Source: Pseudomonas sp. HOU2 (GTDB lineage Bacteria > Pseudomonadota > Gammaproteobacteria > Pseudomonadales > Pseudomonadaceae). Taken from it: DNA of 64,000 nucleotides. The stretch spans positions 1,736,001 through 1,800,000 of the forward strand of contig NZ_CP160398.1 of the NCBI RefSeq assembly GCF_040729435.1, read 5' to 3'. Shown piece after piece: positions 34,536 to 44,091 of the stretch. Made by a program: the position numbers and the translations under genes. Each line of letters begins with the position of its first letter. Position 1 is the stretch's first letter. The notes beneath the pieces were generated by a model. The model searched no databases, had not been told where the DNA came from, and saw nothing but the letters and a program-made list of their open reading frames with translations.

Positions 34536-34625
34536 TGTAGGAGTGAGCCTGCTCGCGATTGCGGTGTGTCAGTTGATGAATCCTTTATCTGACAGATCGC
34601 TATCGCGAGCAGGCTCACTCCTACA
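34536..34625. repeat. REP doublet, family E, inside gtsABCD
   Basis: TGTAGGAGTGAGCCTGCTCG..CGAT and complement around a loop with GCGGTGTGTCAG. It sits between gtsA and gtsB, the place where E. coli mal operon has a REP after malE. Confidence 0.9.
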
Positions 34626-34636
34626 GGGGCCAAGCA

Positions 34637-35938
34637 TTACTTGGCCGACTGAACCGCCGCACCCAGTTTCTTGGCCGCATCGGCCGGGTCGGCTTTCGGG
34701 TCGTTGATGTAGTTGGTCACCACATCAAAGAACGCGCCCTGCACCGCCAGCGTGGTCGCCATGTTGTGCGCCATGCTCGGCTGCAGGCCACCGGACTTGG
34801 CGTCTGCCAGGAAGTCCTTGGCGGCGGTCTGCGCGCAGGAGTCGAAACCGAGTTTGTCCATGTTGTTCAACATGTCGTTACGAACCGGGATCGAGCCCTT
34901 GTTGATGCTGAAGACTTTCTGGAAGTTTTCACCCAGCACGACTTTGGCGATGTCCTGCTGACCGGCCGCCGTGCCTTTGTCTTTCTGCTTGAACACCGCC
35001 AAGGAGTCGATGTTGTAGGTGAATGCCTTGTCGGTGCCCGGGAACGCTACGCACTCGTAGTCCTTGCCGGCGACTTTCTTGGCGGCGGTCCATTCGGACT
35101 TGGCCCAGTCACCCATGATCTGCATGCCAGCCTTGCCGTTGATGACCTTGGCCGCTTCCAGGTTCCAGTCCTGACCCTTGCCGTCGGCGTCCATGTAGGT
35201 CGCGACTTTCTTCAGCTCGGTCAGCGCCTTGACCATTTCCGGGCCGGTCAGCGCCTTGTTGTCCAGATCGACCAGGGCTTTCTTGTAACCATCAACGCCC
35301 ATGACCGAGAGCACCACGGCTTCGAACACGGTGCTGTCCTGCCAAGGCTGACCGCCGTGAGCCAGCGGGATGAAGCCCGCAGCCTTGAGCTTGTCGCCGG
35401 CGGCGTAGAATTCTTCGAGGGTGGTCGGGTTCTTGGTGATGCCGGCTTTCTTGAAGACTTCCGGGTTGATCCACAGCCAGTTCACCCGGTGAATGTTCAC
35501 CGGTACGGCCACGTAATCACCGTCGTACTTCACGGTATCGGAGACTTTCTTGTCGAGCAGGCTGTCCCACTTCTCTTCTTTGGCCACGTCCTTCAGGACG
35601 TCGGTGTCGAGCAGACCGGTGGAAGCCCATTCCTGGATGTCCGGACCTTTGATCTGGGCGACGCCCGGTGGGTTGCCGGCAACGGCGCGGCTTTTCAGCA
35701 CGGTCATGGCCGTGGCACCGCCACCGCCGGCGACAGCGCCGTCTTTCCAGGTGAAACCGTCTTTTTCAACTTGCGCCTTGAGCACATCGACAGCGGCTTT
35801 TTCGCCACCGGACGTCCACCAGTGCACGACTTCGACCGAACCTTTGGATTCGGCAGCGGAAACACTGAGAGGCAGCATTGCGAGCGGGAACAGGGAGGCG
35901 ACAGAAATGACAGTAGCGAGGCGAGAAATCGCATTCAT
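34637..35938 (-). CDS. gtsA: Glucose ABC transporter binding protein GtsA
   Basis: Periplasmic sugar-binding protein of 433 residues (family 1 extracellular solute-binding). The ATG at 35938 gives a signal peptide [20 protein letters not shown] and cleavage after VSA near residue 28. The mature start [18 protein letters not shown] is typical. First gene of gtsABCD; the REP doublet downstream may help keep gtsA mRNA more abundant than gtsBCD. The leader has AACAACAAGAAAGG, a long CA motif overlapping the ribosome site. Confidence 0.94.
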   Translation of the reverse strand: MNAISRLATVISVASLFPLAMLPLSVSAAESKGSVEVVHWWTSGGEKAAVDVLKAQVEKDGFTWKDGAVAGGGGATAMTVLKSRAVAGNPPGVAQIKGPDIQEWASTGLLDTDVLKDVAKEEKWDSLLDKKVSDTVKYDGDYVAVPVNIHRVNWLWINPEVFKKAGITKNPTTLEEFYAAGDKLKAAGFIPLAHGGQPWQDSTVFEAVVLSVMGVDGYKKALVDLDNKALTGPEMVKALTELKKVATYMDADGKGQDWNLEAAKVINGKAGMQIMGDWAKSEWTAAKKVAGKDYECVAFPGTDKAFTYNIDSLAVFKQKDKGTAAGQQDIAKVVLGENFQKVFSINKGSIPVRNDMLNNMDKLGFDSCAQTAAKDFLADAKSGGLQPSMAHNMATTLAVQGAFFDVVTNYINDPKADPADAAKKLGAAVQSAK

Positions 35939-35951
35939 CTGAGATGTACCT

Positions 35952-35962
35952 TTCTTGTTGTT
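35952..35962 (-). promoter_or_regulatory. Candidate Hfq/Crc CA motif, gtsA leader
   Basis: The mRNA strand reads AACAACAAGAA, an extended AAnAAnAAnAA, running into the AAAGG ribosome site before gtsA. Confidence 0.65.
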
Positions 35963-36056
35963 ATGCATGCAAGTCTGGTGCTTGCGCTGCACAGGAGTTT
36001 AAACAGGGCGATTCCCTTCGCAGGTAACGAAGGGACGCGCAAATGTCACCACATGG

Positions 36057-37316
36057 TTACACAGGAGCAGGCCGGGATATTTGCGCCAGAGCTGTCGCCA
36101 TACTCGGTGACAAGGGTAGACGAGGGATCAATACCGCCTGCCAGGCATGATACAGATCGGGTTTGCCCGGCCAGATATCGGCGCTCGGACGGTTTTGCGG
36201 ACCGAGTTCGTGGTGCCAGCTGCCGTCGCAGCGATCGATGAAATGGCCTTCACAGAATTCCCAGAACAGCCGGTACCAGGTTTCGTATTGCGCATCTCCG
36301 GTGCGTTTGAGCAAGGCGCTGGCTGCGGCGCTGGCCTCGGCATGGGTCCAGTGCAAACGGTGACGCACCACGGCTTTGTTGTCCCAGTCGAGGGTGTAGA
36401 CGATCCCCGGGGCGCCATCGACGTCCCAGCCGTTGCGGCAATTCTGCTCGAAGAGTTTTTGCGCATCGGTCGCCAGCCAACCGGGCGTGAGCATTCCGGC
36501 CTGGACCCGCGCGGCTTCGAGGTGCAGCAACAGCCGCGCCCACTCGAAACCGTGGCCCGGCGTGGTGCCGTAAGGTCGGAAGCCGTCAGCGGGATTGTCG
36601 CGGTTGTACTCGCGCAGCGGTTGCCAGTCGCGATCGAAGTGCTCGATGACCATGTAGCCATTGGCGGCAGCGTGACCGTGGATCACCCGCTCGACGATGC
36701 GTTGTGCACGCACCAGCCAGCGTGGATCTTCCGTGACATCGGCCAGCGCGAGGAATGCTTCGGTAGCGTGCATGTTGCTGTTGGCGCCGCGATAGGCTTC
36801 TTCTTCGCGCCAGTCGCGATTGAAGAATTCGCGCATCGCGCCCTCTTCTTCGCTCCAGAAATACGTGTCGATGATGTCGATCGCATCATCCAGCAGCGCC
36901 TGGGCGCCGGGACGTTGCGCTACCACCGCCGAGCTGGCCGCGAGCGCGACAAAGGCATGCAGGTAGGCGTTCTTGCCGGTGTTGCCATCGCGATGTTCGG
37001 CGACCGCAAACCAGCCGCCGTGCAGCGCATCCCGCAGCGGCCCGCGCAGGGCGGCGATGCCGTGATCGACCAGCTCCGCGAACCCCGGCAAGCCCTGAAT
37101 ATGGGCCATGGCGAAACTGTGGGTCATGCGCGCGGTGTTCATGGTTTCGGCTTGCGCGTGCGCCGGCAGACGGCCGCGCTCGTCGAGGTTGCCGAAACCT
37201 TCAGGCAGCTTTGCTGCCTTGGCGAATGCCAGCAGGCGCAGACCTTCGTCGGCGAGCCATTGCTGGTGGGCAGGGGCGTTCAGCCAACTGCTGAAGCCTG
37301 GGTGGAAGGTGTCCAT
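36057..37316 (-). CDS. AGE-family sugar epimerase/isomerase
   Basis: N-acylglucosamine 2-epimerase superfamily protein of 419 residues with an (alpha/alpha)6 barrel; members include mannose isomerase, YihS aldose-ketose isomerase and cellobiose epimerase. Candidate catalytic His residues are in NSNMHATEAFLALAD (about 180-194), GHGFEWARLLLHLE (about 250-263) and WYRLFWEFCEGHFID. Located 118 bases upstream of gtsA and on the same strand within the glucose island, a role in converting mannose or fructose to a usable hexose is likely. The leader carries AACAACAA, a candidate Crc site. Confidence 0.85.
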   Translation of the reverse strand: MDTFHPGFSSWLNAPAHQQWLADEGLRLLAFAKAAKLPEGFGNLDERGRLPAHAQAETMNTARMTHSFAMAHIQGLPGFAELVDHGIAALRGPLRDALHGGWFAVAEHRDGNTGKNAYLHAFVALAASSAVVAQRPGAQALLDDAIDIIDTYFWSEEEGAMREFFNRDWREEEAYRGANSNMHATEAFLALADVTEDPRWLVRAQRIVERVIHGHAAANGYMVIEHFDRDWQPLREYNRDNPADGFRPYGTTPGHGFEWARLLLHLEAARVQAGMLTPGWLATDAQKLFEQNCRNGWDVDGAPGIVYTLDWDNKAVVRHRLHWTHAEASAAASALLKRTGDAQYETWYRLFWEFCEGHFIDRCDGSWHHELGPQNRPSADIWPGKPDLYHAWQAVLIPRLPLSPSMATALAQISRPAPV

Positions 37317-37329
37317 GAGTGGCCCTTTT

Positions 37330-37337
37330 TTGTTGTT
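37330..37337 (-). promoter_or_regulatory. Candidate Hfq/Crc CA motif, AGE isomerase leader
   Basis: The mRNA strand reads AACAACAA followed by AAAAGGG, 13 bases before the ATG. Confidence 0.6.
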
Positions 37338-37432
37338 ATGACTGCGGGCAGTCTAAACAACAGGCCGGGGTGGGCTTGTAACGAAGGGGACGGGTTTTGT
37401 CACCGGATCGTGACATAGGTGCGAAGTGAAAC

Positions 37433-37527
37433 CTGTGGCGAGGGAGCTTGCTCCCGCTGTGGCGCGAAGCGGCACCCAAAAGACGGCCTGCTGCGCAGTC
37501 CAGCGGGAGCAAGCTCCCTCGCCACAG
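37433..37527. repeat. REP doublet, family C
   Basis: CTGTGGCGAGGGAGCTTGCT..CCCGCTG and complement with a short loop, directly after gtrS and before the AGE gene on the same strand. Confidence 0.9.
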
Positions 37528-37535
37528 GGAAAGTA

Positions 37536-39005
37536 TCAGTCAACACTGCGCGGTAACTGCAGGGTCACGCGCAACCCGCCCTCACGCAAATTCTGCAACG
37601 TCACCTCACCGCCATGGCTGTGGGCGATGTTGCGTGCAATGCCCAGACCGAGGCCATATCCCTGCTGCTGCCCGGCCAGCCGAAAGTGCGGCTCGAACAC
37701 CTGCTCCAGCCGCTGCTCCGGCACCCCCGGGCCTTCGTCGTCGACGTGCAGCACGAAGGCGCTTTCATCGTCGTCGATGTGCAGATGCGCGTTCTGCCCG
37801 TACTTCAACGCATTGTCGATCAGATTGCCGATGCAGCGCTTGAGTGCCAAAGGCTTGCCCGGATAGGTCGCCAGCGCCCGCCCGTGCTGAGTCACGCGGC
37901 CGTTGCCGTTGGGCGCCAGATACGGCTCCACCAGACAGTCGAGCACATGATTGAGATCCACCGGCTCGATGTTCTCGTGGATGTCGGTGTCTTTCACGCA
38001 CTGCAGCGCGCCTTTGACCAGCATCTCCAGTTCATCCAGATCGCGGCCGAATTTGGCTTGAAGTTTCTCGTCTTCCAGCAGTTCGACGCGCAAGCGCAGA
38101 CGGGTGATCGGCGTGCGCAGGTCATGGGAAATCGCGCTGAACAACTGGCTGCGTTCGGTCAGGTAACGGCTGATGCGTTCGCGCATGGTGTTGAACGCGC
38201 GCCCCACTTCCACCACTTCACTGCCGCCGCCCTCGGCCACCGGCTCGACGTCGGCGCCCAGCGACAGGTCCCGCGCCGCCCGCGCCAGACGCTTGAGCGG
38301 CCGGCTCTGCCAGTGCACCAGCAAGCCGATGAACAACAGCAGAAAACCGCTGGTGAGGACGATGAACCAAACCTGCTGCGCCGGCAGGCCCTGCTCTTCA
38401 AGACTGGTGTAGGGTTCGGGCAACAGCGACGCGATGTACAGCCATTCGCCGGGCGCCATCTGAATCTGCGTCACCAGCACCGGCGGGTTCACCGGTTCCA
38501 GGGTCAGCGCGTAATGCGCCCAAGAGCGCGGCAGTTCATCGAGTTTCAGCCCGGCATTGAAGATTCGCAGATCCTCGGGGCTGACGAAGGTCACCGAGAT
38601 ATCGGTATCGTGGCCCAGCGACTGACGCAGTACTTCGTCCACCGCCTGAATCACCGCAGCTTTGCGCGGGGTGATCGGCAGAACCTCCATGCCCAGCGGT
38701 TTGTCGTTGAGCGTGACCACGAAACGGGTGCCGCCCATGCTGCGCAACTGGTCGAGCACCAGCGGGCGGTACGCCACCGGCAACGAGCGGAAATAGCTGA
38801 CGCTGGCGGTCATCGAATGGGCCAGGCTGCGGGCGCTGGTGACCAGGCCTTCGAGCTGGGTCGCGCGCAATTGCGAAACCCAGATCACGCTCGACAAGGT
38901 CTGTGCGAACAGCACCGCGAGCAACGTCAGCAGCAGCATCCGCCCGAGCAGCGAACGCGGCACCGGTACTTTGCTGGCAAGCCCGCGCAGCGACTCAGTG
39001 AGCAT
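37536..39005 (-). CDS. gtrS: Sensor histidine kinase GtrS
   Basis: Membrane sensor kinase of 489 residues that phosphorylates GltR; in P. aeruginosa it responds to 2-ketogluconate and 6-phosphogluconate. It has one membrane helix at about residues 20-42, a periplasmic domain, a second helix (VWFIVLTSGFLLLFIGLLVH), a HAMP linker, phospho-acceptor His in FSAISHDLRTPITRL, and the ATPase N-box NLIDNALKYG and G-boxes DEGPGVP and GYGLGLGIAR. I choose ATG 39005 (MLTESLRGL); it overlaps the 3' end of gltR, showing coupling. Also called GltS in some annotations. Confidence 0.92.
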   Translation of the reverse strand: MLTESLRGLASKVPVPRSLLGRMLLLTLLAVLFAQTLSSVIWVSQLRATQLEGLVTSARSLAHSMTASVSYFRSLPVAYRPLVLDQLRSMGGTRFVVTLNDKPLGMEVLPITPRKAAVIQAVDEVLRQSLGHDTDISVTFVSPEDLRIFNAGLKLDELPRSWAHYALTLEPVNPPVLVTQIQMAPGEWLYIASLLPEPYTSLEEQGLPAQQVWFIVLTSGFLLLFIGLLVHWQSRPLKRLARAARDLSLGADVEPVAEGGGSEVVEVGRAFNTMRERISRYLTERSQLFSAISHDLRTPITRLRLRVELLEDEKLQAKFGRDLDELEMLVKGALQCVKDTDIHENIEPVDLNHVLDCLVEPYLAPNGNGRVTQHGRALATYPGKPLALKRCIGNLIDNALKYGQNAHLHIDDDESAFVLHVDDEGPGVPEQRLEQVFEPHFRLAGQQQGYGLGLGIARNIAHSHGGEVTLQNLREGGLRVTLQLPRSVD

Positions 39006-39726
39006 TGCCGGCAACCACATTGGCTGCCAGTTGGTAGCCACTGCCGCGCACGGTGCGGATCAGTCGCGGCGGTTTTTCCGTGTCGCGCAGGCGCTGACGC
39101 AAGCGGCTGACGGCCATGTCGACGATGCGATCGAGCGGCATCAGGTCACGGCCACGGGTGGCGTTGCCGATGGTGTCGCGGTCGAGGATTTCCTGCGGGT
39201 GATCGAGAAACAACTTCAGCAGCGCAAAGTCGGCGCCGGAGAGAATCACTTCTTCGCCGTCGGTGTGGAATAGTCGATGACTGACCATGTCCAGCCGCCA
39301 CTCGTCGAAGGCCAGCACGTCGCTGCCGCTGCGCTCCTGGCCGAACTGCGCCCGCCGCAGCAACGCCTTGATTCGGGCTTGCAGTTCACGAGGGCTGAAA
39401 GGTTTGCCGAGGTAGTCGTCAGCGCCGAGTTCCAGCCCGATCACGCGGTCGGCTTCGTCGGAACTGGCGGTGAGCATGATGATCGGCACCTGCGCCTGAC
39501 GCGGATGCTGACGCACCCAGCGGCACAGGCTGAAACCGTCTTCATCGGGCAGCATCACATCGAGGATCACCAGATCGCTGGGCGCCTCGTTGAGTGCCTG
39601 GCGGAAACTGGCGCCATCGGCCGTGGCCCGCACCTGAAACCCGGCGCGGGTCAGGTAGGTTTCCAGCAACTCGCGTATTTCCTGGTCGTCATCGACCAAC
39701 AATATCGACTTGTTGACTGAGCTCAC
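38995..39726 (-). CDS. gltR: Response regulator GltR
   Basis: OmpR-family regulator of 243 residues controlling glucose transport genes. The receiver domain shows VDDDQEIRE and the phospho-Asp in LVILDVMLPDEDGF, with Lys in YLGKPFSP. The winged-helix DNA-binding domain ends LIRTVRGSGYQLA. The start is GTG at 39726 (MSSVNKSILLVDDD) with AAGGA upstream; the 45-residue extension would run into the REP doublet. It lies in edd-glk-gltR-gtrS order, with a REP doublet between glk and gltR. The leader has AACAACAA overlapping the ribosome site. Confidence 0.94.
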   Translation of the reverse strand: MSSVNKSILLVDDDQEIRELLETYLTRAGFQVRATADGASFRQALNEAPSDLVILDVMLPDEDGFSLCRWVRQHPRQAQVPIIMLTASSDEADRVIGLELGADDYLGKPFSPRELQARIKALLRRAQFGQERSGSDVLAFDEWRLDMVSHRLFHTDGEEVILSGADFALLKLFLDHPQEILDRDTIGNATRGRDLMPLDRIVDMAVSRLRQRLRDTEKPPRLIRTVRGSGYQLAANVVAGNAH

Positions 39727-39739
39727 TTCGAAGGCATCC

Positions 39740-39747
39740 TTGTTGTT
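39740..39747 (-). promoter_or_regulatory. Candidate Hfq/Crc CA motif, gltR leader
   Basis: The mRNA strand reads AACAACAAGGA, so the CA motif directly overlaps the AAGGA ribosome site of gltR. Confidence 0.6.
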
Positions 39748-39803
39748 GGAATTGGGGCGGATTATGCCTGATGAACCTTGGAAATTTGTTGCCTGTTCTG
39801 GCC

Positions 39804-39890
39804 TCATCGCTGGCAAGCCAGCTCCCACAAGGTCTTGTACACATCCTGAGATTGTCTTCAATCCTGTGGGAGCTGGCTTGCCAGCGATGA
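39804..39890. repeat. REP doublet, family A
   Basis: TCATCGCTGGCAAGCCAGCT..CCCACA and complement, in the glk-gltR gap. Confidence 0.9.
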
Positions 39891-39903
39891 AAGCGACTCG
39901 GTC

Positions 39904-40854
39904 TCAAGCCTGTTCGAGTGCCACACCGGCACCCACCAGCCCCGAATACGGCGCCGTCACCAGCCACACCGGAATGCCCTTGAAGTAATCACTCATGCAG
40001 CCCTTGTCGGCGAAGCTGCGGGCGAAACCGCTTTCGACGAAAAAGTCGGCAAAGCGCGGAATCACCCCGCCAACGATGTACACGCCGCCGCGACCACCGG
40101 TGGTCAGTACGTTGTTGCCGGCCACGCGGCCGAGCCAGCAGCAGAACTGCTCCAACACTTCCAGCGCGATCGGGTCACCGGCCAGACCGGCGGCGGTGAT
40201 TGCTTCCGGCGTATCAAGCTTTGGTTCATGTCCGTCCACTGCGCAGATCGCACGATAAACTCGCGGCAAACCGCCACCGCTCAGCGCTGTTTCCGCACTG
40301 ACATGGCCGATCTCGTTGTGGATGTGCTGCCAGAGCTGGGTTTCACGCAGGCTGCTCAGCGGCAGATCAACGTGACCGCCCTCCCCCGGCAAGGCGGCAA
40401 ACCGCCCTTCGCCGAGATCGAGCAAGGTGCCGACGCCCAGGCCAGTGCCCGGGCCGATCACCACCGCCGGGCGCAACGGCTCCGGCGTACCTTCGCAGAC
40501 CACGCGGAATTCGCCGGGCTGCAAACGGGTCATGCCCAGCGCCATCGCCGAGAAGTCGTTGATCAGCAGCAGTTGCTCGACCTGCAAGGTCTGGCAGAAC
40601 GCCGTGCGGCTCAGGCGCCAGTGATTGTTGGTGAACTTGAATTCATCACCACTCACCGGCCCCGCCACCGACAGGCACACCGAACCGATCGAACCCGGCG
40701 CCAGACCGAGGCCGCCCAGGTACAGGCTGATCGCCTGTTCCGGGCTGGCGTGGTCGGCTGTCGCGAGCACCTGAACCGATTCCAGTTGCTGGTTTTTCCA
40801 CAACGCGAACCGCGCGTTGGTGCCTCCGATATCACCGACCAAAGCCAGTTTCAA
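39904..40854 (-). CDS. glk: Glucokinase
   Basis: Phosphorylates glucose with ATP in the cytoplasm. It has 316 residues: [14 protein letters not shown] (phosphate 1 motif, about residues 5-18), the catalytic Asp in [13 protein letters not shown] (about 97-109), GPGTGLGVG (about 133-141) and the EGGHVDLP motif. The reading starts at TTG (40854-40852), whose TTGA overlaps the TGA stop of edd, so expression is translationally coupled to edd and probably weak on its own. No ATG in frame lies near the conserved start. Confidence 0.95.
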   Translation of the reverse strand: MKLALVGDIGGTNARFALWKNQQLESVQVLATADHASPEQAISLYLGGLGLAPGSIGSVCLSVAGPVSGDEFKFTNNHWRLSRTAFCQTLQVEQLLLINDFSAMALGMTRLQPGEFRVVCEGTPEPLRPAVVIGPGTGLGVGTLLDLGEGRFAALPGEGGHVDLPLSSLRETQLWQHIHNEIGHVSAETALSGGGLPRVYRAICAVDGHEPKLDTPEAITAAGLAGDPIALEVLEQFCCWLGRVAGNNVLTTGGRGGVYIVGGVIPRFADFFVESGFARSFADKGCMSDYFKGIPVWLVTAPYSGLVGAGVALEQA

Positions 40855-42677
40855 TTAAGCGTCTCCAGGGCAGAAGTGAAGGCGCTGGCGCCCTGCTCCG
40901 CCGAGCTGAAGGCCAAACGCATGAAGCCAAACAGTTCGCGACCGCTGCCGATGTTGTTGTCCAACAGGCCTTTGGCGGGTTCGCGCGCTGCAAATTCGGC
41001 GGCGTCGACCTTGAGTTCCAAAGTGCCTTTGACGCCATCGACGCGGATGATATCGCCCTCTTGCACTCGCGCCAAAGCACCGCCGACATAAGCCTCGGGG
41101 CTGACGTGAATCGCCGCCGGGATTTTCCCCGACGCGCCGGACATGCGCCCGTCGGTGACCAGCGCGACTTTGAAGCCGCGATCCTGCAGCACGCCGAGGA
41201 ACGGCGTCATCTTGTGCAGCTCGGGCATGCCGTTGGAGCGCGGGCCCTGGAAGCGCATCACCGCGACAAAATCCTTCTCCAGCAAACCGGCCTTGAACGC
41301 ATCGGCCAGATCCTGCTGATCCTGGAACACCATGGCCGGTGCTTCGACGATCTGGTTTTCCAGCGCCACGGCGGAAACTTTCATCACCCCGCGACCAAGG
41401 TTGCCTTCCATCACCCGCAAGCCGCCCTCGGCGGAGAACGCGCGCGCCACCGGGCGCAGGATGTTTTCGTCGAGGCTGTCGGTCGGGCCTTCGCGCCACA
41501 CCAGCTCACCGTTATCGAGGAACGGCTCTTGGGTGTAGCGGCTCAGACCATGGCCGAGCACGGTGTTGACGTCTTCGTGCAGCAGGCCCGCTTCAAGCAG
41601 CTCACGGATCAGGAACGACATACCGCCAGCGGCCTGGAAGTGGTTGATGTCGGCTTTGCCGTTCGGGTAGACGTGGCTCAGGGTCGGTACGACTTCGGAG
41701 AGGTCGGCCATGTCCTGCCAGGTCAGCTGGATGCCAGCGGCCATGGCGATGGCCGGCATGTGCAGGGTGTGGTTGGTCGAGCCGCCGGTGGCGTGCAGCG
41801 CGACGATCGAGTTGACCAGCGCCTTCTCGTCGACGATTTCGCCGATCGGCATGAAGTTGCCGTTCTGTTTGGTCAGACGCGTGACCTGATGCGCGGCTTC
41901 GCGGGTCAGGGCATCACGCAGCGGGGTGTTCGGGTTGACGAACGAAGCGCCCGGCAAGTGCAGGCCCATGACTTCCATCAGCAACTGGTTGGTGTTGGCG
42001 GTACCGTAGAAGGTACAAGTGCCTGGGCTGTGGTAGGACTTCATCTCCGATTCCAGCAGCTCTTCGCGGGTTGCCTTGCCTTCGGCGTACTTCTGCCGCA
42101 CGTCGGCTTTTTCCTTGTTGGAAATACCCGAGACCATCGGCCCGCCCGGGACGAAAATCGTCGGCAGATGGCCGAAGCGCAGGGAGCCCATCATCAGGCC
42201 CGGCACGATCTTGTCGCAGATGCCGAGCATCAGCGCGCCGTCGAACATGTTGTGCGACAGCGCCACCGCCGTGGACATGGCGATCACTTCGCGGCTCGGC
42301 AGGCTCAGCTCCATGCCCGGCTCGCCCTGGGTCACGCCATCGCACATCGCTGGCGTACCGCCGGCGAACTGGCCGACCGAACCGATTTCGCGCAAGGCGT
42401 TCTTGATCTGCTGGGGAAAGACTTCGTACGGCTGGTGCGCCGAGAGCATGTCGTTATACGAAGAAACGATGGCGATGTTCGCCGAGTTCATCATCCGCAA
42501 GCTGTGCTTGTCTTCGCTGCCACACCCGGCCACGCCGTGGGCGAAGTTGGCGCATTGCAGCTTGCCGCGCATCGGCCCGTCAGTGGCGGCACCGCGAATC
42601 AGTGCAAGGTAAGCCTGACGCGTGGCGCGGCTGCGGGCGATAAGCCGTTCGGTGACCTCAAGAACGCGGGGATGCAT
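40851..42677 (-). CDS. edd: 6-phosphogluconate dehydratase
   Basis: First committed Entner-Doudoroff enzyme, converting 6-phosphogluconate to KDPG; a [4Fe-4S] protein of the IlvD/Edd family. It has 608 residues. The cluster region includes [16 protein letters not shown] (about 43-58), [20 protein letters not shown] (about 106-125) and GICDKIVPG. First gene of edd-glk-gltR-gtrS. It diverges from gap; two HexR-like boxes lie between them, fitting coordinated induction by KDPG. Confidence 0.97.
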   Translation of the reverse strand: MHPRVLEVTERLIARSRATRQAYLALIRGAATDGPMRGKLQCANFAHGVAGCGSEDKHSLRMMNSANIAIVSSYNDMLSAHQPYEVFPQQIKNALREIGSVGQFAGGTPAMCDGVTQGEPGMELSLPSREVIAMSTAVALSHNMFDGALMLGICDKIVPGLMMGSLRFGHLPTIFVPGGPMVSGISNKEKADVRQKYAEGKATREELLESEMKSYHSPGTCTFYGTANTNQLLMEVMGLHLPGASFVNPNTPLRDALTREAAHQVTRLTKQNGNFMPIGEIVDEKALVNSIVALHATGGSTNHTLHMPAIAMAAGIQLTWQDMADLSEVVPTLSHVYPNGKADINHFQAAGGMSFLIRELLEAGLLHEDVNTVLGHGLSRYTQEPFLDNGELVWREGPTDSLDENILRPVARAFSAEGGLRVMEGNLGRGVMKVSAVALENQIVEAPAMVFQDQQDLADAFKAGLLEKDFVAVMRFQGPRSNGMPELHKMTPFLGVLQDRGFKVALVTDGRMSGASGKIPAAIHVSPEAYVGGALARVQEGDIIRVDGVKGTLELKVDAAEFAAREPAKGLLDNNIGSGRELFGFMRLAFSSAEQGASAFTSALETLN

Positions 42678-42739
42678 GTGTAGAACTCCAGGCTAACGGA
42701 TGTGGCGACCTGATTGTCTATGCTGATCAAACGCCGTTG

Positions 42740-42754
42740 TTGTTGGAATGACAG
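42740..42754. promoter_or_regulatory. Candidate HexR operator, edd side
   Basis: TTGT-TGGAATG-ACAG matches the pseudomonad HexR pattern TTGT-N7/8-ACAA at 7 of 8 fixed bases. Its complement TGTCATTCCAACAA is nearly the same as the gap-side box. Confidence 0.6.
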
Positions 42755-42859
42755 ACGGCTTTTTTGACCATTCGGACCAGTTGATTCAGGTCACTCGTTG
42801 TAGATAAAACAAAATATTGCCACTAAAAAGGCTTGTTTTCTATTTTTATGCGAATAATC

Positions 42860-42874
42860 TTGTAATTCCAACAA
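42860..42874. promoter_or_regulatory. Candidate HexR operator, gap side
   Basis: TTGT-AATTCCA-ACAA matches TTGT-N7-ACAA at all fixed bases, 23 bases before the gap ATG. Confidence 0.65.
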
Positions 42875-42877
42875 CAA
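42870..42877 (+). promoter_or_regulatory. Candidate Hfq/Crc CA motif, gap leader
   Basis: AACAACAA (AAnAAnAA) 20 bases before the gap start, overlapping the HexR-like box. It may serve one or both functions, or be incidental to the HexR site. Confidence 0.4.
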
Positions 42878-42897
42878 AACGACGGCGGCGCTGTTCA

Positions 42898-43899
42898 ATG
42901 ACTCTTCGAATCGCAATCAATGGTTTTGGCCGCATCGGCCGTAATGTCCTGCGCGCACTGTATACCCAAGGCTATCGACAGGATTTGCAGATCGTCGCCA
43001 TCAACGATCTGGGCGACAGCGCCATCAACGCCCATCTGCTCAAATACGACACCGTTCACGGCACATTCGACGCCGAAGTGGCCCATGACAATGAGAGCCT
43101 GACGGTCAATGGCGACCGTATTGCGGTCAGCGCGATTCGCAACCCGGCCGAGCTGCCATGGGCGGCGGAAAAGATCGACGTGGTGTTCGAGTGCACCGGT
43201 CTGTTCACCGACCGCGCCAAAGCGGCCGCGCATCTTACTGCCGGCGCGCGCAAAGTGATCATCTCGGCCCCGGCCAAAGGTGCGGACGCTACCGTGGTTT
43301 ATGGTGTGAACCACGACATTCTGCGCCAGTCGCACCAGATCATCTCCAACGCGTCGTGCACCACCAACTGCCTGGCGCCCGTGGCGCAGGTGCTGCACCG
43401 CGAGCTGGGCATTGAAAGCGGCCTGATGACCACCATTCATGCCTACACCAACGACCAGAACCTGACCGACGTCTACCACACCGACCCGTACCGCGCGCGC
43501 TCGGCCACGCAGAACATGATCCCGAGCAAGACCGGCGCCGCCGAAGCGGTGGGCCTGGTGCTGCCGGAACTGGCGGGCAAACTGACCGGCATGGCCGTGC
43601 GGGTGCCGGTGATCAATGTGTCGCTGGTGGACCTGACTGTGCAGTTGAAAAAGGAAGCCACGGCCGACGAGGTCAACGCGCTGATGAAAGCCGCCAGCCA
43701 GCATTCGAAAATTTTGGGTTACAACACGTTGCCGCTGGTTTCCAGCGACTTCAACCACAACCCGCTGTCGTCGATCTTCGACGCCAACCACACCAAAGCC
43801 AGCGGCAAACTGCTGAAGGTGCTGGCTTGGTACGACAACGAATGGGGTTTCTCCAACCGCATGCTGGATAACTGCCTGGCGCTGTGCAACGCCGAATAA
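42898..43899 (+). CDS. gap: Glyceraldehyde-3-phosphate dehydrogenase, type I
   Basis: Glycolytic NAD-dependent enzyme of 333 residues handling the glyceraldehyde-3-phosphate made by Eda. The NAD fold is [16 protein letters not shown] (about residues 6-21), the catalytic Cys is in [13 protein letters not shown] (about 148-160), and the His partner is in [11 protein letters not shown]. The ATG at 42898 gives [11 protein letters not shown]; the upstream extension is implausible. This is the HexR-controlled copy next to edd (gap-1, or gapA in some annotations). Confidence 0.96.
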   Translation: MTLRIAINGFGRIGRNVLRALYTQGYRQDLQIVAINDLGDSAINAHLLKYDTVHGTFDAEVAHDNESLTVNGDRIAVSAIRNPAELPWAAEKIDVVFECTGLFTDRAKAAAHLTAGARKVIISAPAKGADATVVYGVNHDILRQSHQIISNASCTTNCLAPVAQVLHRELGIESGLMTTIHAYTNDQNLTDVYHTDPYRARSATQNMIPSKTGAAEAVGLVLPELAGKLTGMAVRVPVINVSLVDLTVQLKKEATADEVNALMKAASQHSKILGYNTLPLVSSDFNHNPLSSIFDANHTKASGKLLKVLAWYDNEWGFSNRMLDNCLALCNAE

Positions 43900-43913
43900 A
43901 GCTACGCCGCCCC

Positions 43914-44005
43914 TGTAGGAGCTGCCGAAGGCTGCGATCTTTTGATCTTGATTTTGATTTTTTACAAACAAGATCAAAAGATCGCAGCCTTCGGCAGCTC
44001 CTACA
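43914..44005. repeat. REP doublet, family B
   Basis: TGTAGGAGCTGCCGAAGGCT..GCGATCTTTTGATCTTG and complement around a T-rich loop, between gap and the Fur box of the heme module. The TTTGATTTTTT loop may also act in termination. Confidence 0.9.
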
Positions 44006-44047
44006 TTTGCCTGCTTCGTTCAAAAACAACACTTGACCAGTCGACTA

Positions 44048-44066
44048 GATGATAAGCATTATCATT
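44048..44066. promoter_or_regulatory. Fur box of the heme-uptake sigma gene
   Basis: GATGATAAGCATTATCATT resembles the 19-base Fur consensus GATAATGATAATCATTATC; its ATGATAA/ATTATCAT halves are palindromic. It lies 26 bases before the sigma-factor start, so repression by Fe-Fur is expected. Confidence 0.85.
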
Positions 44067-44091
44067 CGCTCGAAATGGATCAGGTTCCCCC

